In this document: positions 26,699 to 35,768 of the stretch, in pieces
Position numbering within the stretch: the first letter of the stretch is position 1
Layout: each line of letters begins with the position of its first letter
Assembly (NCBI RefSeq): GCF_024734895.1
Contig: NZ_CP091430.1
Coordinates: 5,660,501-5,724,500, forward strand
Origin: Paenibacillus spongiae
GTDB lineage: Bacteria > Bacillota > Bacilli > Paenibacillales > Paenibacillaceae
Reading direction: 5' to 3'
Length of the DNA: 64,000 nucleotides
Position numbers and translations under genes: made by a program
Notes under the pieces: generated by a model
What the model saw: the letters and a program-made list of their open reading frames with translations, nothing else
Databases searched by the model: none
What the model was told of the DNA's origin: nothing

Positions 26699-28809
26699 AT
26701 CGACACCTCCTGATAAATGGTATAAACAAAGCTGAAAAATTCAGACGACAATCCGATCAAGATGAATATGACGACCCATAAGATAATCATCGTTAGGACC
26801 GTAAGCAGAATATTGACTACCGCTTCTCCGACACCATAGTTTTGCAGCGCCTGGATATTCCAGAAAAATAATAGTCCGCACCACAACATCATTCCTGTCC
26901 CGATTGAGCCGTAAATCGACATTTCGCTAAGCGTAAACATATTCGAGAGGGCTGCCAGCGGTAGCCCCAGCAATACGACCGGGACTAACGAATAGGAGCT
27001 TCCAACGAACACGTCCTTAAACCGTGCTTCGCCTTGCCGGATGGAACCGATCAAATAATTGCAAATGACCCATGACAGCCACGTTGCCAAGAAGATCGTC
27101 AGCGTAGACGTCGAACCTTTGGCATAAACCGGAACCGGATTGAATGTAAAGCTCGTATAATACGATTTCACAAGAATCGTTCCGATCGTTAACAATAAAA
27201 TGATGATGGCGCTCGTATAACCGCCTTTACTCAGAAAACGCAAATCGCCAAAGCCGTCCAGCGGATGCTTCAACGTATAAAACACATGCTTCGCCTGCTG
27301 GTACCATGTCTGGCGTTTCAGCCTGCTCATTGTCGGGATGACGCGGAACTTGAATTTTTTCTTCAGGAAAGCGAAGAACCATAACAAGATAACCGCGATA
27401 ATCACACTGTTAGCCAATGTAGAGAAGTTTGCCTGGAACCATTGCAAACGAATTTGCCAGAATGAATCGGAGTATCCTTCACCATCGCCTGCAAGCTTAA
27501 ACAAATCCCTCGAACGCTCATATTCGCCTCGGAAAAATGCAGCCTGCGCGAGTCCTTCATAGGCTGGAGAGAAGTGCGCGTTCAACTTCAGCACGTTGTC
27601 CCAATGCTTCTCCGCCTCCGAATATTTCCCTTCCTGCATCAGCCTGTACGCTTCATGAACGGCTGCGCCAAACTCGGTTGGTTCATACACCTGGATGAGA
27701 CCAAGCGCTTCGTCCAAAATATAAAGAAGACCTTTCGAATTGCTTTCTACCGCAACCGGAGCCGCCGTCAATCCGACAAGCGATTTTCCAACGACGGAAC
27801 GTCCGTTCCAATAGAACAGCAACGTTCCGTTTGCATCATATTGGGAAATGATGTTCCGCGATTTATCGATAATCGCCACGTTGCCGTTGCTGTCCACGGA
27901 AGCGTCCGTAATCTCCGCAACCAGTTTGTCATCCTTTTTGTCCAGGTCGGAGAAAGATCTCATATTTTTGTTGAACTCGATATCTTTCCATACATTCTCT
28001 CCGCGAATGTTCATTTTTTTGATTTGCTCTGTTTTGGAACCGGAAACCGTATAGATGAAGCCTCGCTCATCGATATCGATGTTGCGGATCGAAACGGGCA
28101 GTAATCGAACTTGCCGGCTTAACTGTTCCTTCGAATAAAATTGTCTGCGAATGATATCCATTGGAGTGACTTCCGTTTTATTCGTTCCGAAAAATTTATC
28201 GAATTTGCCTTCCGGGTTGAATTGGACGATGCCGTTATAGCTTCCTTTGGATACGACGTATATAAATCCGCGTTGGTCGACAACCATATTCGTCGGCTCG
28301 TAAACAAACGCTTCATTCACATACCGCGATTCCGGACGGCCGATTTCTCTGATCCATTCGCCATGGCTGTTCAATTGGACAACCCGCTTGTTTCCCGTAT
28401 CGGCGATATAGATATCTCCGTTCTCGGCAACAAATACGCCTTGCGGCTGCTTCAGCGGACTTTCAGGCACGGTGATGATCTTGACGAGCTCGCCTTGCTC
28501 ATTGAGATGAACAATTCGATTGTTGTCCGTATCGGCAATATACATATCATCGCCAGGCGCAATAAACAGATCCTGCGGCCGCTGCAGCGTTGTATACTCG
28601 ACCTCGCCCTTATCGCCCGCGATTGGAATCTCCTGCGCCAGAACGCCTGCCGGAGAATAGGCGGGTTGAGTCAAGATCGTACGTCCGTAGCTATTTTTCG
28701 TAAACGTTCGATAAGGCACATCGGCGATCGCTTCCATCGGGAATACCGTCAAGGAAATTAGACAGACGAGCCAAATCGAAAATTTCCATTTGCCAAGATG
28801 CTTATGCAT
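26695..28809 (-). CDS. NHL-repeat / TPR / Yip1-like membrane protein
   Basis: 704 residues with a modular order that can be read directly. Signal peptide (1-29, ending near MEAIADV). NHL-type beta-propeller repeats (about 55-370; IYIADTGNKRVVQLNSHGEW and MYIADTDNNRIVHLNEQGEL are two blades). A TPR-like helical pair (about 385-465; LMQEGKYSEAEKHWDNVLK). A membrane helix (about 470-490) and a basic stretch, then a Yip1-type domain with about five helices (about 520-704). The propeller and TPR should face outside and the Yip1 part lie in the membrane. The family is annotated elsewhere only as YIP1-family protein. It is placed between a permease pair and the DUF5696 gene, with 24-base and 4-base spacings. 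A role in scaffolding or sensing is inference. Confidence 0.82.
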   Translation of the reverse strand: MHKHLGKWKFSIWLVCLISLTVFPMEAIADVPYRTFTKNSYGRTILTQPAYSPAGVLAQEIPIAGDKGEVEYTTLQRPQDLFIAPGDDMYIADTDNNRIVHLNEQGELVKIITVPESPLKQPQGVFVAENGDIYIADTGNKRVVQLNSHGEWIREIGRPESRYVNEAFVYEPTNMVVDQRGFIYVVSKGSYNGIVQFNPEGKFDKFFGTNKTEVTPMDIIRRQFYSKEQLSRQVRLLPVSIRNIDIDERGFIYTVSGSKTEQIKKMNIRGENVWKDIEFNKNMRSFSDLDKKDDKLVAEITDASVDSNGNVAIIDKSRNIISQYDANGTLLFYWNGRSVVGKSLVGLTAAPVAVESNSKGLLYILDEALGLIQVYEPTEFGAAVHEAYRLMQEGKYSEAEKHWDNVLKLNAHFSPAYEGLAQAAFFRGEYERSRDLFKLAGDGEGYSDSFWQIRLQWFQANFSTLANSVIIAVILLWFFAFLKKKFKFRVIPTMSRLKRQTWYQQAKHVFYTLKHPLDGFGDLRFLSKGGYTSAIIILLLTIGTILVKSYYTSFTFNPVPVYAKGSTSTLTIFLATWLSWVICNYLIGSIRQGEARFKDVFVGSSYSLVPVVLLGLPLAALSNMFTLSEMSIYGSIGTGMMLWCGLLFFWNIQALQNYGVGEAVVNILLTVLTMIILWVVIFILIGLSSEFFSFVYTIYQEVSM

Positions 28810-28833
28810 GGCATAACCTCCGTTCTCCTCTGC

Positions 28834-29748
28834 TTATTTAATCCCCGAATGCGCCATCGTCGCGATGACTTTCCGCTGGGAAATGATAAATACGACCAGA
28901 GGCGGGATAAACATGATCAATGCCCCAGCTGCAGCGGCTCCCTGTCTGGCTACAGAGTTCGCAAGACCGGATGTTAATGTGCTCATATAGAAAGGCAGCG
29001 TTTTCATCGCGTCTTCCTGCATGAACAGGGTTGATGTCTCCGTATTTCCCCACGCGGATTGAAAAGCGAGAATGGAAATCGTTGCAATTGCCGGATTGAC
29101 GAGCGGGATCACGATACGCATAAATATGGTAAATTCTCGCGCGCCGTCAATTTTGGCTGCTTCCATTAAGTCGTTCGGGATCTGGTCCATGAACTGTTTC
29201 AACAGAAAAACACCGACCGGCAAGGCGACTAACGGCAGCACGTGGCCGAGGTATGTATTCATGATGCCAAGGCTTTGGATCACGATAAAACGTGGGATCG
29301 CAACCGCCTCCGTTGCGAAAAGCAAAGCCAGCATGATTAGACCCAATACGAATTTCGATCCTGGAAACGGATGCTTGGACAGCGGGTAAGCGCACATCGC
29401 ACCCGTGACGACCATTGCAATGGTAGAAAGAAATGTTACTACAATGCTGTTAAATATATACCGGGATACCGGGACAATGGTTGATTCAGACAAGGCAAGC
29501 AATTCCGCAAAATTGCCAGTGGTTGGCTCTCTGACAATAAAAGTCGGCGGGAATAGAAACAGCTCATGCAGCGGCTTGAACGCATGATTGAACAGATATA
29601 CGAGCGGAAGAAGCATGAATGCTGCAAGCGGCAACAGTAAAATGGCGATCCAGATCTGCGCTCGCTCAAGCAATCTTATCGCAAGCACGAAATCTTCCCA
29701 CTTGACGGTTAATCTTCGCTTCATCACAATCAAACGAGATGCCTGCAT
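28834..29748 (-). CDS. Sugar ABC transporter permease, MalG type
   Basis: 304 residues, first helix at about 33-53, EAA loop MEAAKIDGAREFTIFMRI, tail AHSGIK. The start at 29748 overlaps the upstream stop in a TAATG arrangement with GGAGG five codons back, so translation is coupled to the partner permease. A weaker internal ATG (29724) is possible. It forms a pair with the permease at 29748-30737. Preceding genes are the giant binding protein and the ATPase, which together would make a complete importer. Confidence 0.9.
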   Translation of the reverse strand: MQASRLIVMKRRLTVKWEDFVLAIRLLERAQIWIAILLLPLAAFMLLPLVYLFNHAFKPLHELFLFPPTFIVREPTTGNFAELLALSESTIVPVSRYIFNSIVVTFLSTIAMVVTGAMCAYPLSKHPFPGSKFVLGLIMLALLFATEAVAIPRFIVIQSLGIMNTYLGHVLPLVALPVGVFLLKQFMDQIPNDLMEAAKIDGAREFTIFMRIVIPLVNPAIATISILAFQSAWGNTETSTLFMQEDAMKTLPFYMSTLTSGLANSVARQGAAAAGALIMFIPPLVVFIISQRKVIATMAHSGIK

Positions 29749-30737
29749 TATTCATCCTCCTTCGGCGCAAATAAAAAGCCAAAAAATTTACTGAGCACGT
29801 AACACAACAGAAGAACGAAGATGGATATCGCACTGGCATAACCAAGCTCGAACCGGATAAATCCATAGTCGCCGATATGATCGAGCAATAACTGACCGGC
29901 ATAATTCGGCGTCGGGTTGCTGCCGGACAATTGAACGCCAATGCCGCCGGATTTAATCGTATGAACGATCGCCATGATGGCTGCGAACATCATCTGCGGT
30001 TTCATCATCGGCACCGTAATATACCATACTTCCTGCAGACGGCTTGATATCCCGTCAATTTTACCCGCTTCGTACAATTGTTTGTCCACATTGAGAATAC
30101 CGGCCAAAATAGCCAGGAATCCAATCCCCATCGAGGACCATATCGAGATGACGATCATAATGTTCAGCAAATAATCTTGATCGAGCAATAAATAGACCGG
30201 CTTATCGATAATGCCCCACTTGAGCAAGAAGCTGTTAATATAACCGGAGCGGTCTCCGGTAAACATGACCGTCCATACGACGGTCATCGCAACACCGGCG
30301 GACAACGACGGCGCGTACATCGCAAGCGCATACCAGGTACGCAGCGTACTGGGCAGCTGGGAGATTAGCCAAGCAAGCAAGAAGGCGAGCAGGTAACCAA
30401 CCGGACCTACGAATACCGCGAATTTGAACGAGTTCGGCAGCACATGCTGCAAAAATACGACATCTTGCGAGAACAGGTTCTGATAGTTAAGCCATCCGCG
30501 CCAAGCCGGGAAGTCGAAAGCGTTAAAATAAGTGAAACTGAGCAGAACACCGGCAACAACAGGGATCAGAATAAAGATGATGAACATCGCCATAAAAGGA
30601 AATATAAAAGCATAAGAGAGACGGTATTTCCACATTTCTATCATCAAACCATGGATTCGCCGCGAAATGCTTGGCTTCGTTCCAACTGCCGGAGCGCTGC
30701 TCCGCTTCTCGGAAAGGGCCGTTGCATTACCTGTCAT
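29748..30737 (-). CDS. Sugar ABC transporter permease, MalF/UgpA type
   Basis: 329 residues with a 38-residue cytoplasmic N terminus, then six helices (first at about 42-63, FIFPFMAMFIIFILIPVVAG). The EAA loop is YEAGKIDGISSRLQEVWYIT, which carries Gly in place of the second Ala and one extra residue. It starts 11 bases inside the preceding giant binding-protein gene and overlaps the next permease by one base, so the three are tightly coupled. Substrate unknown. Confidence 0.9.
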   Translation of the reverse strand: MTGNATALSEKRSSAPAVGTKPSISRRIHGLMIEMWKYRLSYAFIFPFMAMFIIFILIPVVAGVLLSFTYFNAFDFPAWRGWLNYQNLFSQDVVFLQHVLPNSFKFAVFVGPVGYLLAFLLAWLISQLPSTLRTWYALAMYAPSLSAGVAMTVVWTVMFTGDRSGYINSFLLKWGIIDKPVYLLLDQDYLLNIMIVISIWSSMGIGFLAILAGILNVDKQLYEAGKIDGISSRLQEVWYITVPMMKPQMMFAAIMAIVHTIKSGGIGVQLSGSNPTPNYAGQLLLDHIGDYGFIRFELGYASAISIFVLLLCYVLSKFFGFLFAPKEDE

Positions 30738-33693
30738 TCAGGTTCACTCCTTTCCACGGTTCTGAAATGGTTTCTAAATCCAGTTTTTTCAGCACATGCC
30801 CTTCCGCATCGATATAATTAAATTCTTGCTGCTTGCGTTTCATCTCACGATTGATTTCTTTAACCGCCTGTTCCAGTGCAATCCGTGGATTTTGCTGATC
30901 AATGGCTACTTTGTTCCAGGCAAATCCAATCTCACGAGTGGTCATATATCCGCCGGGAACGTTCGGATATTCTTTAATCCATTGCCATTGTTCGAGAATG
31001 ACATCGAGATCTTCCTGCTTCCAAGGCATGTTTGCGAATGCTTGAACATTGGCCGAGTTCCAGCGGAACGTCTCACCGCGATATTGCTCCAGGTTTAGAC
31101 CAAATTCGGTTTGGATGTCATCGGACATATACCATTTCATGAATTCCCAAGCGAGCTCGCGTTTTTCTGCGGGCGTGTCGTTGAACAAAACGTTTGCCGT
31201 TGGCGCTCCGCCTGCAGCCCACCTGGCAATCGTGCCGTCCGATTGTTTCGTACCGGGAATCGGCGCAATCGCCCACTCGTTCATAATTTCCGGCGCCGCA
31301 ACAAGCAATTGCATATAGCTGTTGAAATCGCCGATCCCGATTGGCAATGTGCCGTCTCTGAATTGTTGATAGAAACTATTGACTTGACGTTCCAGTCCGA
31401 AGACATTGTACAAGTCCGTCCATTGTTTGAACGCTTCGAATGCTTGCGGCTCGCTTAATGCGCTCGAAAGTCCATCCTTCGTGTACAGCTCTACACCCTT
31501 CTGGAAGAAAAAGAAGGAATAGTTATCCGGCGGCACATAGAAGTTGGCCTCGTTCTGGAGCAGCGTTGGCAGCATCTTGTACACGTCATCCCACGTTTGC
31601 GGAACGGTCAAGCCAAGCTGCTGCAAGATGTCTTTTCGATAGAACATGATATTAAAGTTGTTGGTTTCCGGAATGCCGTAAATCCCTCCGTCATAGCGAT
31701 AAGGCTGCATGATGCCCGGATGGAATTTATCGATGAGCCGCTTGGAGTCCGGGAACTTCGAAAAATCGTAAATCGCGTCCCGCAATGCATAATCAAAAAT
31801 CGATCCGCTGTTTACCCCAATCGCGATATCGGGCAGAATGCCCGCCGCCTTGCCAAGAACGATCAAATCGGCAGACTGAATCAAGTTGATCCGAACTTTA
31901 ATGCCATGCTCCGGCGTAAATCGTTCATTGGCCAGCTGCTGCAGCTCGTCAACGTAGTCTCGGCCTTTGAACATCCAGATGTTCAGCTCATCGTCAGATT
32001 GCTTATCGAGCTGGTTTTCATTTGTAAACGAATAAAATGTCGATGTAACCATATTCCACGACTTCTCGAAGAAGTTAGATTCCATTCTGGGCAATTTCGC
32101 TTTCGGCTCTGAAACAAAGATCCGATCGATCTGAAACGGCGTATCCATCAAATCTTTGCGCTGCGTCTCGATCTTCTCTTGCAGCGTACCGATCGTCAAT
32201 TGACTATATGGAATTTCGTTTGGATCTTTGAGCAAATCTTCCAAATCTTTCGCGCTCGTTTTAAAAGCTTGCGACACATTGTCGGTTACCTTATTAATAG
32301 CCAGCATTTGATCCGTCAATTGTGTAAATTGCGTCTTCAGCGTATCCAGCCTTTCCTTCATACCCGGTATATCTTTATCGATGTTCCACACCCGGTAAGG
32401 GTCATTGCTGTTTCCTGTAGCATTGCGCAGCTCTCTGGCAACATCGCGCAGCTCTTTGGAGATTTGGTCGATTTGGAGGATAATCGGCACGTAAGGCTCA
32501 TATGTCGATTCCATCTTGATCGAATGCTTTCCTTTGGTGAAATAAAATTCATAAGGCTCCCCTTCCGGATTTTCCAGGGTGATCCCTTTCCAATCGCCGC
32601 TGTAGGGAAACTGAACGTTTTTCATTTCTTGAAAAGGAATTTTTCCATCGATATAAATATTGCGGAATACGGACATATTTTTACGCAAGCTTTGTTTTGC
32701 GCGCAAGGTCAAATGGTAAACGCCGTCTTTCGGCGCTTCGAATTCCCAAGTTATCGCTTGACCGCCCTTATTCCATCCCGTGCCGCCAATCGTATTGTAA
32801 CGAACCAGATCGAGCGATGCCGGCTTCGTATGCGGACTGCGGTCGTATTGCGTTTGAATGGACGATGAGTTTTTATAACTGAACTGCTCGCCCTCGATTG
32901 CAATGACTTCTTTGTTTCCGTTTGCAGAAACGTCAGGATACGTTTTTTTTACGTCATCATAGGCAGGCAAGACTTTCGGAGCTTGTAGACGGAATGCTTT
33001 CACGGCGACCGGCTCACGAATCGCTTCGATACGAATCGTATTCTTCCCTTTATTCAAATGCCACAGCAACGGCTGGCTGTAAGCTCCTTCCGAATCGCGA
33101 AAAGAAGCCGTTTTCCAGCTTGTCTCCTCACGGATCAAGGAGCGCAGCTGATTGCCGGCATCATCGTATTTCTCCGGTCTCGCTTCAGCAAACTGCCTTT
33201 CCAGAGCAATGGAATGCGCTTCACGAAACGGGAAGTCTCCATTGATCCGGACACTCATCATAACCGATTGCCGGTGTCCTCCGTCATCTGGAATATATGG
33301 GAAATATTCGGTTTCCAGTTCATAAATTCCCTCTTTCTCCGCATTTACTTCATACTCCACCCAACCCTTAGGCTTAGACCATAAAAGAACGTTGTCTTCA
33401 CCTTGATAGGAGCCGACAGAAACTTCAGCGTCATCCGACTTCGCACTGAAAGTTCTTGCTTCAATCCGGATTTCTTGGGCTCCTGCCGGAACGTTATCAT
33501 GTTCCCATTTGTTCGCCATCGAATAGAAATAGGGCTCGCGAGTCGAAACATCTTGAATGATCCTATTTTCACTGCCCTGATCGGCAGCTTTGGGCTCACC
33601 TTGCGCATGATCCGATAACACCGGGACACCTATTAGGGCAACAGCTAAGATAAGGAGTAACAATCGTTGAACTGTACGAATTCCCCTCTTCAT
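30727..33693 (-). CDS. Giant binding protein: two beta-sandwich domains fused to SBP
   Basis: 988 residues, about twice the usual size. A cleavable signal peptide (1-32) has no lipobox cysteine. Two carbohydrate-binding-like beta-sandwich modules follow at about 85-245 (VEYEVNAEKEGIYELETEYF) and 262-405 (WEFEAPKDGVYHLTLRA). A charged helical section (about 410-545) comes next, then a full SBP_bac_1 domain (about 570-945; NIMFYRKDILQQLGLTVPQT, PDIAIGVNSGS). The order suggests a secreted or surface-held protein that binds polymer with its sandwich domains and passes oligomers to the permeases that follow. The start at 33693 lies 16 bases from the ATPase gene, and its stop is inside the permease gene. 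How it stays at the cell without a lipid anchor is unclear; the signal segment may stay uncleaved. Confidence 0.85.
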   Translation of the reverse strand: MKRGIRTVQRLLLLILAVALIGVPVLSDHAQGEPKAADQGSENRIIQDVSTREPYFYSMANKWEHDNVPAGAQEIRIEARTFSAKSDDAEVSVGSYQGEDNVLLWSKPKGWVEYEVNAEKEGIYELETEYFPYIPDDGGHRQSVMMSVRINGDFPFREAHSIALERQFAEARPEKYDDAGNQLRSLIREETSWKTASFRDSEGAYSQPLLWHLNKGKNTIRIEAIREPVAVKAFRLQAPKVLPAYDDVKKTYPDVSANGNKEVIAIEGEQFSYKNSSSIQTQYDRSPHTKPASLDLVRYNTIGGTGWNKGGQAITWEFEAPKDGVYHLTLRAKQSLRKNMSVFRNIYIDGKIPFQEMKNVQFPYSGDWKGITLENPEGEPYEFYFTKGKHSIKMESTYEPYVPIILQIDQISKELRDVARELRNATGNSNDPYRVWNIDKDIPGMKERLDTLKTQFTQLTDQMLAINKVTDNVSQAFKTSAKDLEDLLKDPNEIPYSQLTIGTLQEKIETQRKDLMDTPFQIDRIFVSEPKAKLPRMESNFFEKSWNMVTSTFYSFTNENQLDKQSDDELNIWMFKGRDYVDELQQLANERFTPEHGIKVRINLIQSADLIVLGKAAGILPDIAIGVNSGSIFDYALRDAIYDFSKFPDSKRLIDKFHPGIMQPYRYDGGIYGIPETNNFNIMFYRKDILQQLGLTVPQTWDDVYKMLPTLLQNEANFYVPPDNYSFFFFQKGVELYTKDGLSSALSEPQAFEAFKQWTDLYNVFGLERQVNSFYQQFRDGTLPIGIGDFNSYMQLLVAAPEIMNEWAIAPIPGTKQSDGTIARWAAGGAPTANVLFNDTPAEKRELAWEFMKWYMSDDIQTEFGLNLEQYRGETFRWNSANVQAFANMPWKQEDLDVILEQWQWIKEYPNVPGGYMTTREIGFAWNKVAIDQQNPRIALEQAVKEINREMKRKQQEFNYIDAEGHVLKKLDLETISEPWKGVNLNDR

Positions 33694-33709
33694 TATTCGC
33701 GCCCCTCCA

Positions 33710-34828
33710 TTACTCTGTTAGTAATATTCCTGTATCTTTATGGAAAAACAACGCCTTGTTCATATCCACGGCCACGGAAGCTTTCATTCCGTCATCAAAG
33801 TGATAACGGGGGTGCGCCCTGGCAACCAGATTTTTCTCCATACCAATATTCATATGATAATAGCGGTCCGAGCCGACAAATTCGCTCAATTCCATCGTTC
33901 CGTTAATGATGGAATGCGGGGACGCTTCCAACATGATCTCTTCAAAGCTGATATTTTCCGGACGGATACCCAATATGATCCCTTTATCGACCAAATTCAG
34001 GCGTCTTAATGTATAAGCTTGTTTCTCGGTTAGCTTTAATGCGAAACGGTTCGTATGGAATTCGAGTCCACCGCCGTGCTCTTCCAATCTTCCATGAACA
34101 AAGTTCATCGGAGGATTGCCGATAAAATTCGCAACGAACAGATTTGCCGGTTGATTATATACTTTCTCGGGCGTATCCACTTGCTGTACGATCCCTTTCT
34201 CCATCACGACGATGCGATCTCCCATCGTCATCGCCTCAATCTGATCATGCGTAACATAAATCGTCGTGACGCCGATTTTTTTATGAAGACTAATAATTTC
34301 CGACCTCATCTGCACGCGCAGCTTCGCATCCAGGTTGGAGAGGGGCTCGTCCATCAGAAACGCCTGAGGCGTGCGGACGATTGCCCTGCCAAGCGCAACC
34401 CGCTGGCGCTGACCGCCGGACAGCTCCCGAGGCTTGCGATCCAGGTAATTCTCAATTTCCAGCACGCGTGCTGCACGTTTGACAGATAGATCAATTTCAT
34501 GCTTTGGAATCTTTCTCATCTGCAAGCCAAAAGCAATATTTTCGAAGACAGACATATTCGGGTACAGCGCATAGTTCTGAAAAACCATCGAAATGTCGCG
34601 GTCTTTGGGCGGCATATCGTTCACGATCGTATCGCCGATATAAATCTCGCCTTCCGAAATATCCTCTAATCCTGCGAGCATCCGCAAGGTTGTCGACTTC
34701 CCGCAGCCTGAAGAACCAACAAAGACGAGAAATTCCCGGTCTTCTACTTCCAGGTTGAAATCTTTCACCGCATATTCTTTAAATTTTCCATAACGTTTAT
34801 GAACATGATGAAAATGAATTCTCGACAA
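33710..34828 (-). CDS. Sugar ABC transporter ATPase, MsmX/UgpC type
   Basis: 372 residues. Walker A at 38-46 (GSSGCGKST), Q-loop MVFQNYALYP, signature LSGGQRQRVALGRA, Walker B AFLMDEPLSNLD, switch His in YVTHDQ, then a C-terminal TOBE/regulatory domain (about 240-372) as in multi-system sugar ATPases. I start it at TTG 34828 because AAGGGAGG sits seven bases upstream and homologues begin M-x-x-I-x-F/L at this point. The ATG at 34864 has no such site. It is the only ABC ATPase in the window although five permease pairs are present. It can be expected to serve at least the adjacent pair and, like MsmX of Bacillus subtilis, perhaps several. Confidence 0.93.
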   Translation of the reverse strand: MSRIHFHHVHKRYGKFKEYAVKDFNLEVEDREFLVFVGSSGCGKSTTLRMLAGLEDISEGEIYIGDTIVNDMPPKDRDISMVFQNYALYPNMSVFENIAFGLQMRKIPKHEIDLSVKRAARVLEIENYLDRKPRELSGGQRQRVALGRAIVRTPQAFLMDEPLSNLDAKLRVQMRSEIISLHKKIGVTTIYVTHDQIEAMTMGDRIVVMEKGIVQQVDTPEKVYNQPANLFVANFIGNPPMNFVHGRLEEHGGGLEFHTNRFALKLTEKQAYTLRRLNLVDKGIILGIRPENISFEEIMLEASPHSIINGTMELSEFVGSDRYYHMNIGMEKNLVARAHPRYHFDDGMKASVAVDMNKALFFHKDTGILLTE

Positions 34829-34876
34829 TGAATGTTCCTCCCTTGCTTTTTTGTATACACCCATATAGCACCATAA

Positions 34877-35644
34877 TCAAAATGTTTGTTTGGTTTGACA
34901 TAGCTGCTGCATGAAGGCCAGTTGAATTGCACCAATAACGACTGCGCATAGCGGTATAGCAGCCATGACGGCAACTGGATTCCATACCCAGTGCAGCAAT
35001 AAGCTAATCGTACCCGACGCAATGAACAATACGGCTACGAGACCCAACGTCTTGAAGCTTGAAGCTTGAACATAGCGACGGCTTTGCCGAAAAGCTGCAT
35101 CGACATTCAACCGATCGATAACGATACAATATTCCACATAAATATACCTAATCCGAAGAATCACAAATATAACGAGGGAAAGGAATAAACCGATGGCGTT
35201 AAATAACGCAACCAGAAGTGTCGTCAAAGCCGTTTTTGCTGCCGTAAAAATCAGAAACATGAAGATGAAGCGGACCCAGTGGCTTTTCCCGTCTCTCATA
35301 AATTGTCGCAATGAAATCGGCTGCCCTTCGACAGCATTTCGCAGGGAGGCAATATATCCGCCTTGCGTAAAGACCGTGGCAAGCAGCATGGACAGCACGG
35401 CAATCCATGCGCTTGCCGGAACCGTCCCTCCCATAAACTGCAGCTGATTAACGAATTGCGGAATATTGCTGACATAACTAACCGATGGAAGCCCCATCTC
35501 AAGAATAAGACGATAGGATAATGACGGTGTGCCGATAAAACCAACGATCATTAGTCCCGTGATAAATGAAAGACCATCCAATACGATTGGGTATATCAAC
35601 AACAGCGGATTTCTGAATAGCAAGCCAAGTAATTGTTTCAACAT
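34877..35644 (-). CDS. Integral membrane protein of unknown function
   Basis: 255 residues with about six hydrophobic segments (for example 11-31, 77-103, 137-165, 205-228) and an arginine-rich cytoplasmic loop RYVQASSFKTLG preceded by YIYVEYCIVIDRLNVDAAF. This resembles the general layout of Yip1/DUF-type membrane proteins with a repeated D-A-F-x-x-S helix, but I cannot name the family. Start ATG 35644 has GGAGG upstream. It lies between the binding protein at 35769 and the ATPase gene (48-base gap), so it may assist assembly of the importer. That is inference from position only. Confidence 0.7.
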   Translation of the reverse strand: MLKQLLGLLFRNPLLLIYPIVLDGLSFITGLMIVGFIGTPSLSYRLILEMGLPSVSYVSNIPQFVNQLQFMGGTVPASAWIAVLSMLLATVFTQGGYIASLRNAVEGQPISLRQFMRDGKSHWVRFIFMFLIFTAAKTALTTLLVALFNAIGLFLSLVIFVILRIRYIYVEYCIVIDRLNVDAAFRQSRRYVQASSFKTLGLVAVLFIASGTISLLLHWVWNPVAVMAAIPLCAVVIGAIQLAFMQQLCQTKQTF

Positions 35645-35734
35645 GATGATAACCTCCGACACAGCTTTGGATTGCATATTCGTTGCCGCAGTCCGGTTTT
35701 TAATGCGAACGTCTCTTGTGATTGTTTGGACTTT

Positions 35735-35763
35735 AAGGGCTGCCGGGGGGCCGGACAGCCCTT
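35735..35763 (-). terminator. Hairpin after binding-protein gene
   Basis: AAGGGCTGCCGG pairs with CCGGACAGCCCTT (one bulged base, loop GGGG). It starts six bases after the binding-protein stop at 35769 on the minus strand. The following U-tract is poor. It probably limits read-through or protects the message, giving more binding protein than transporter. Confidence 0.6.
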
Positions 35764-35768
35764 ATTCC

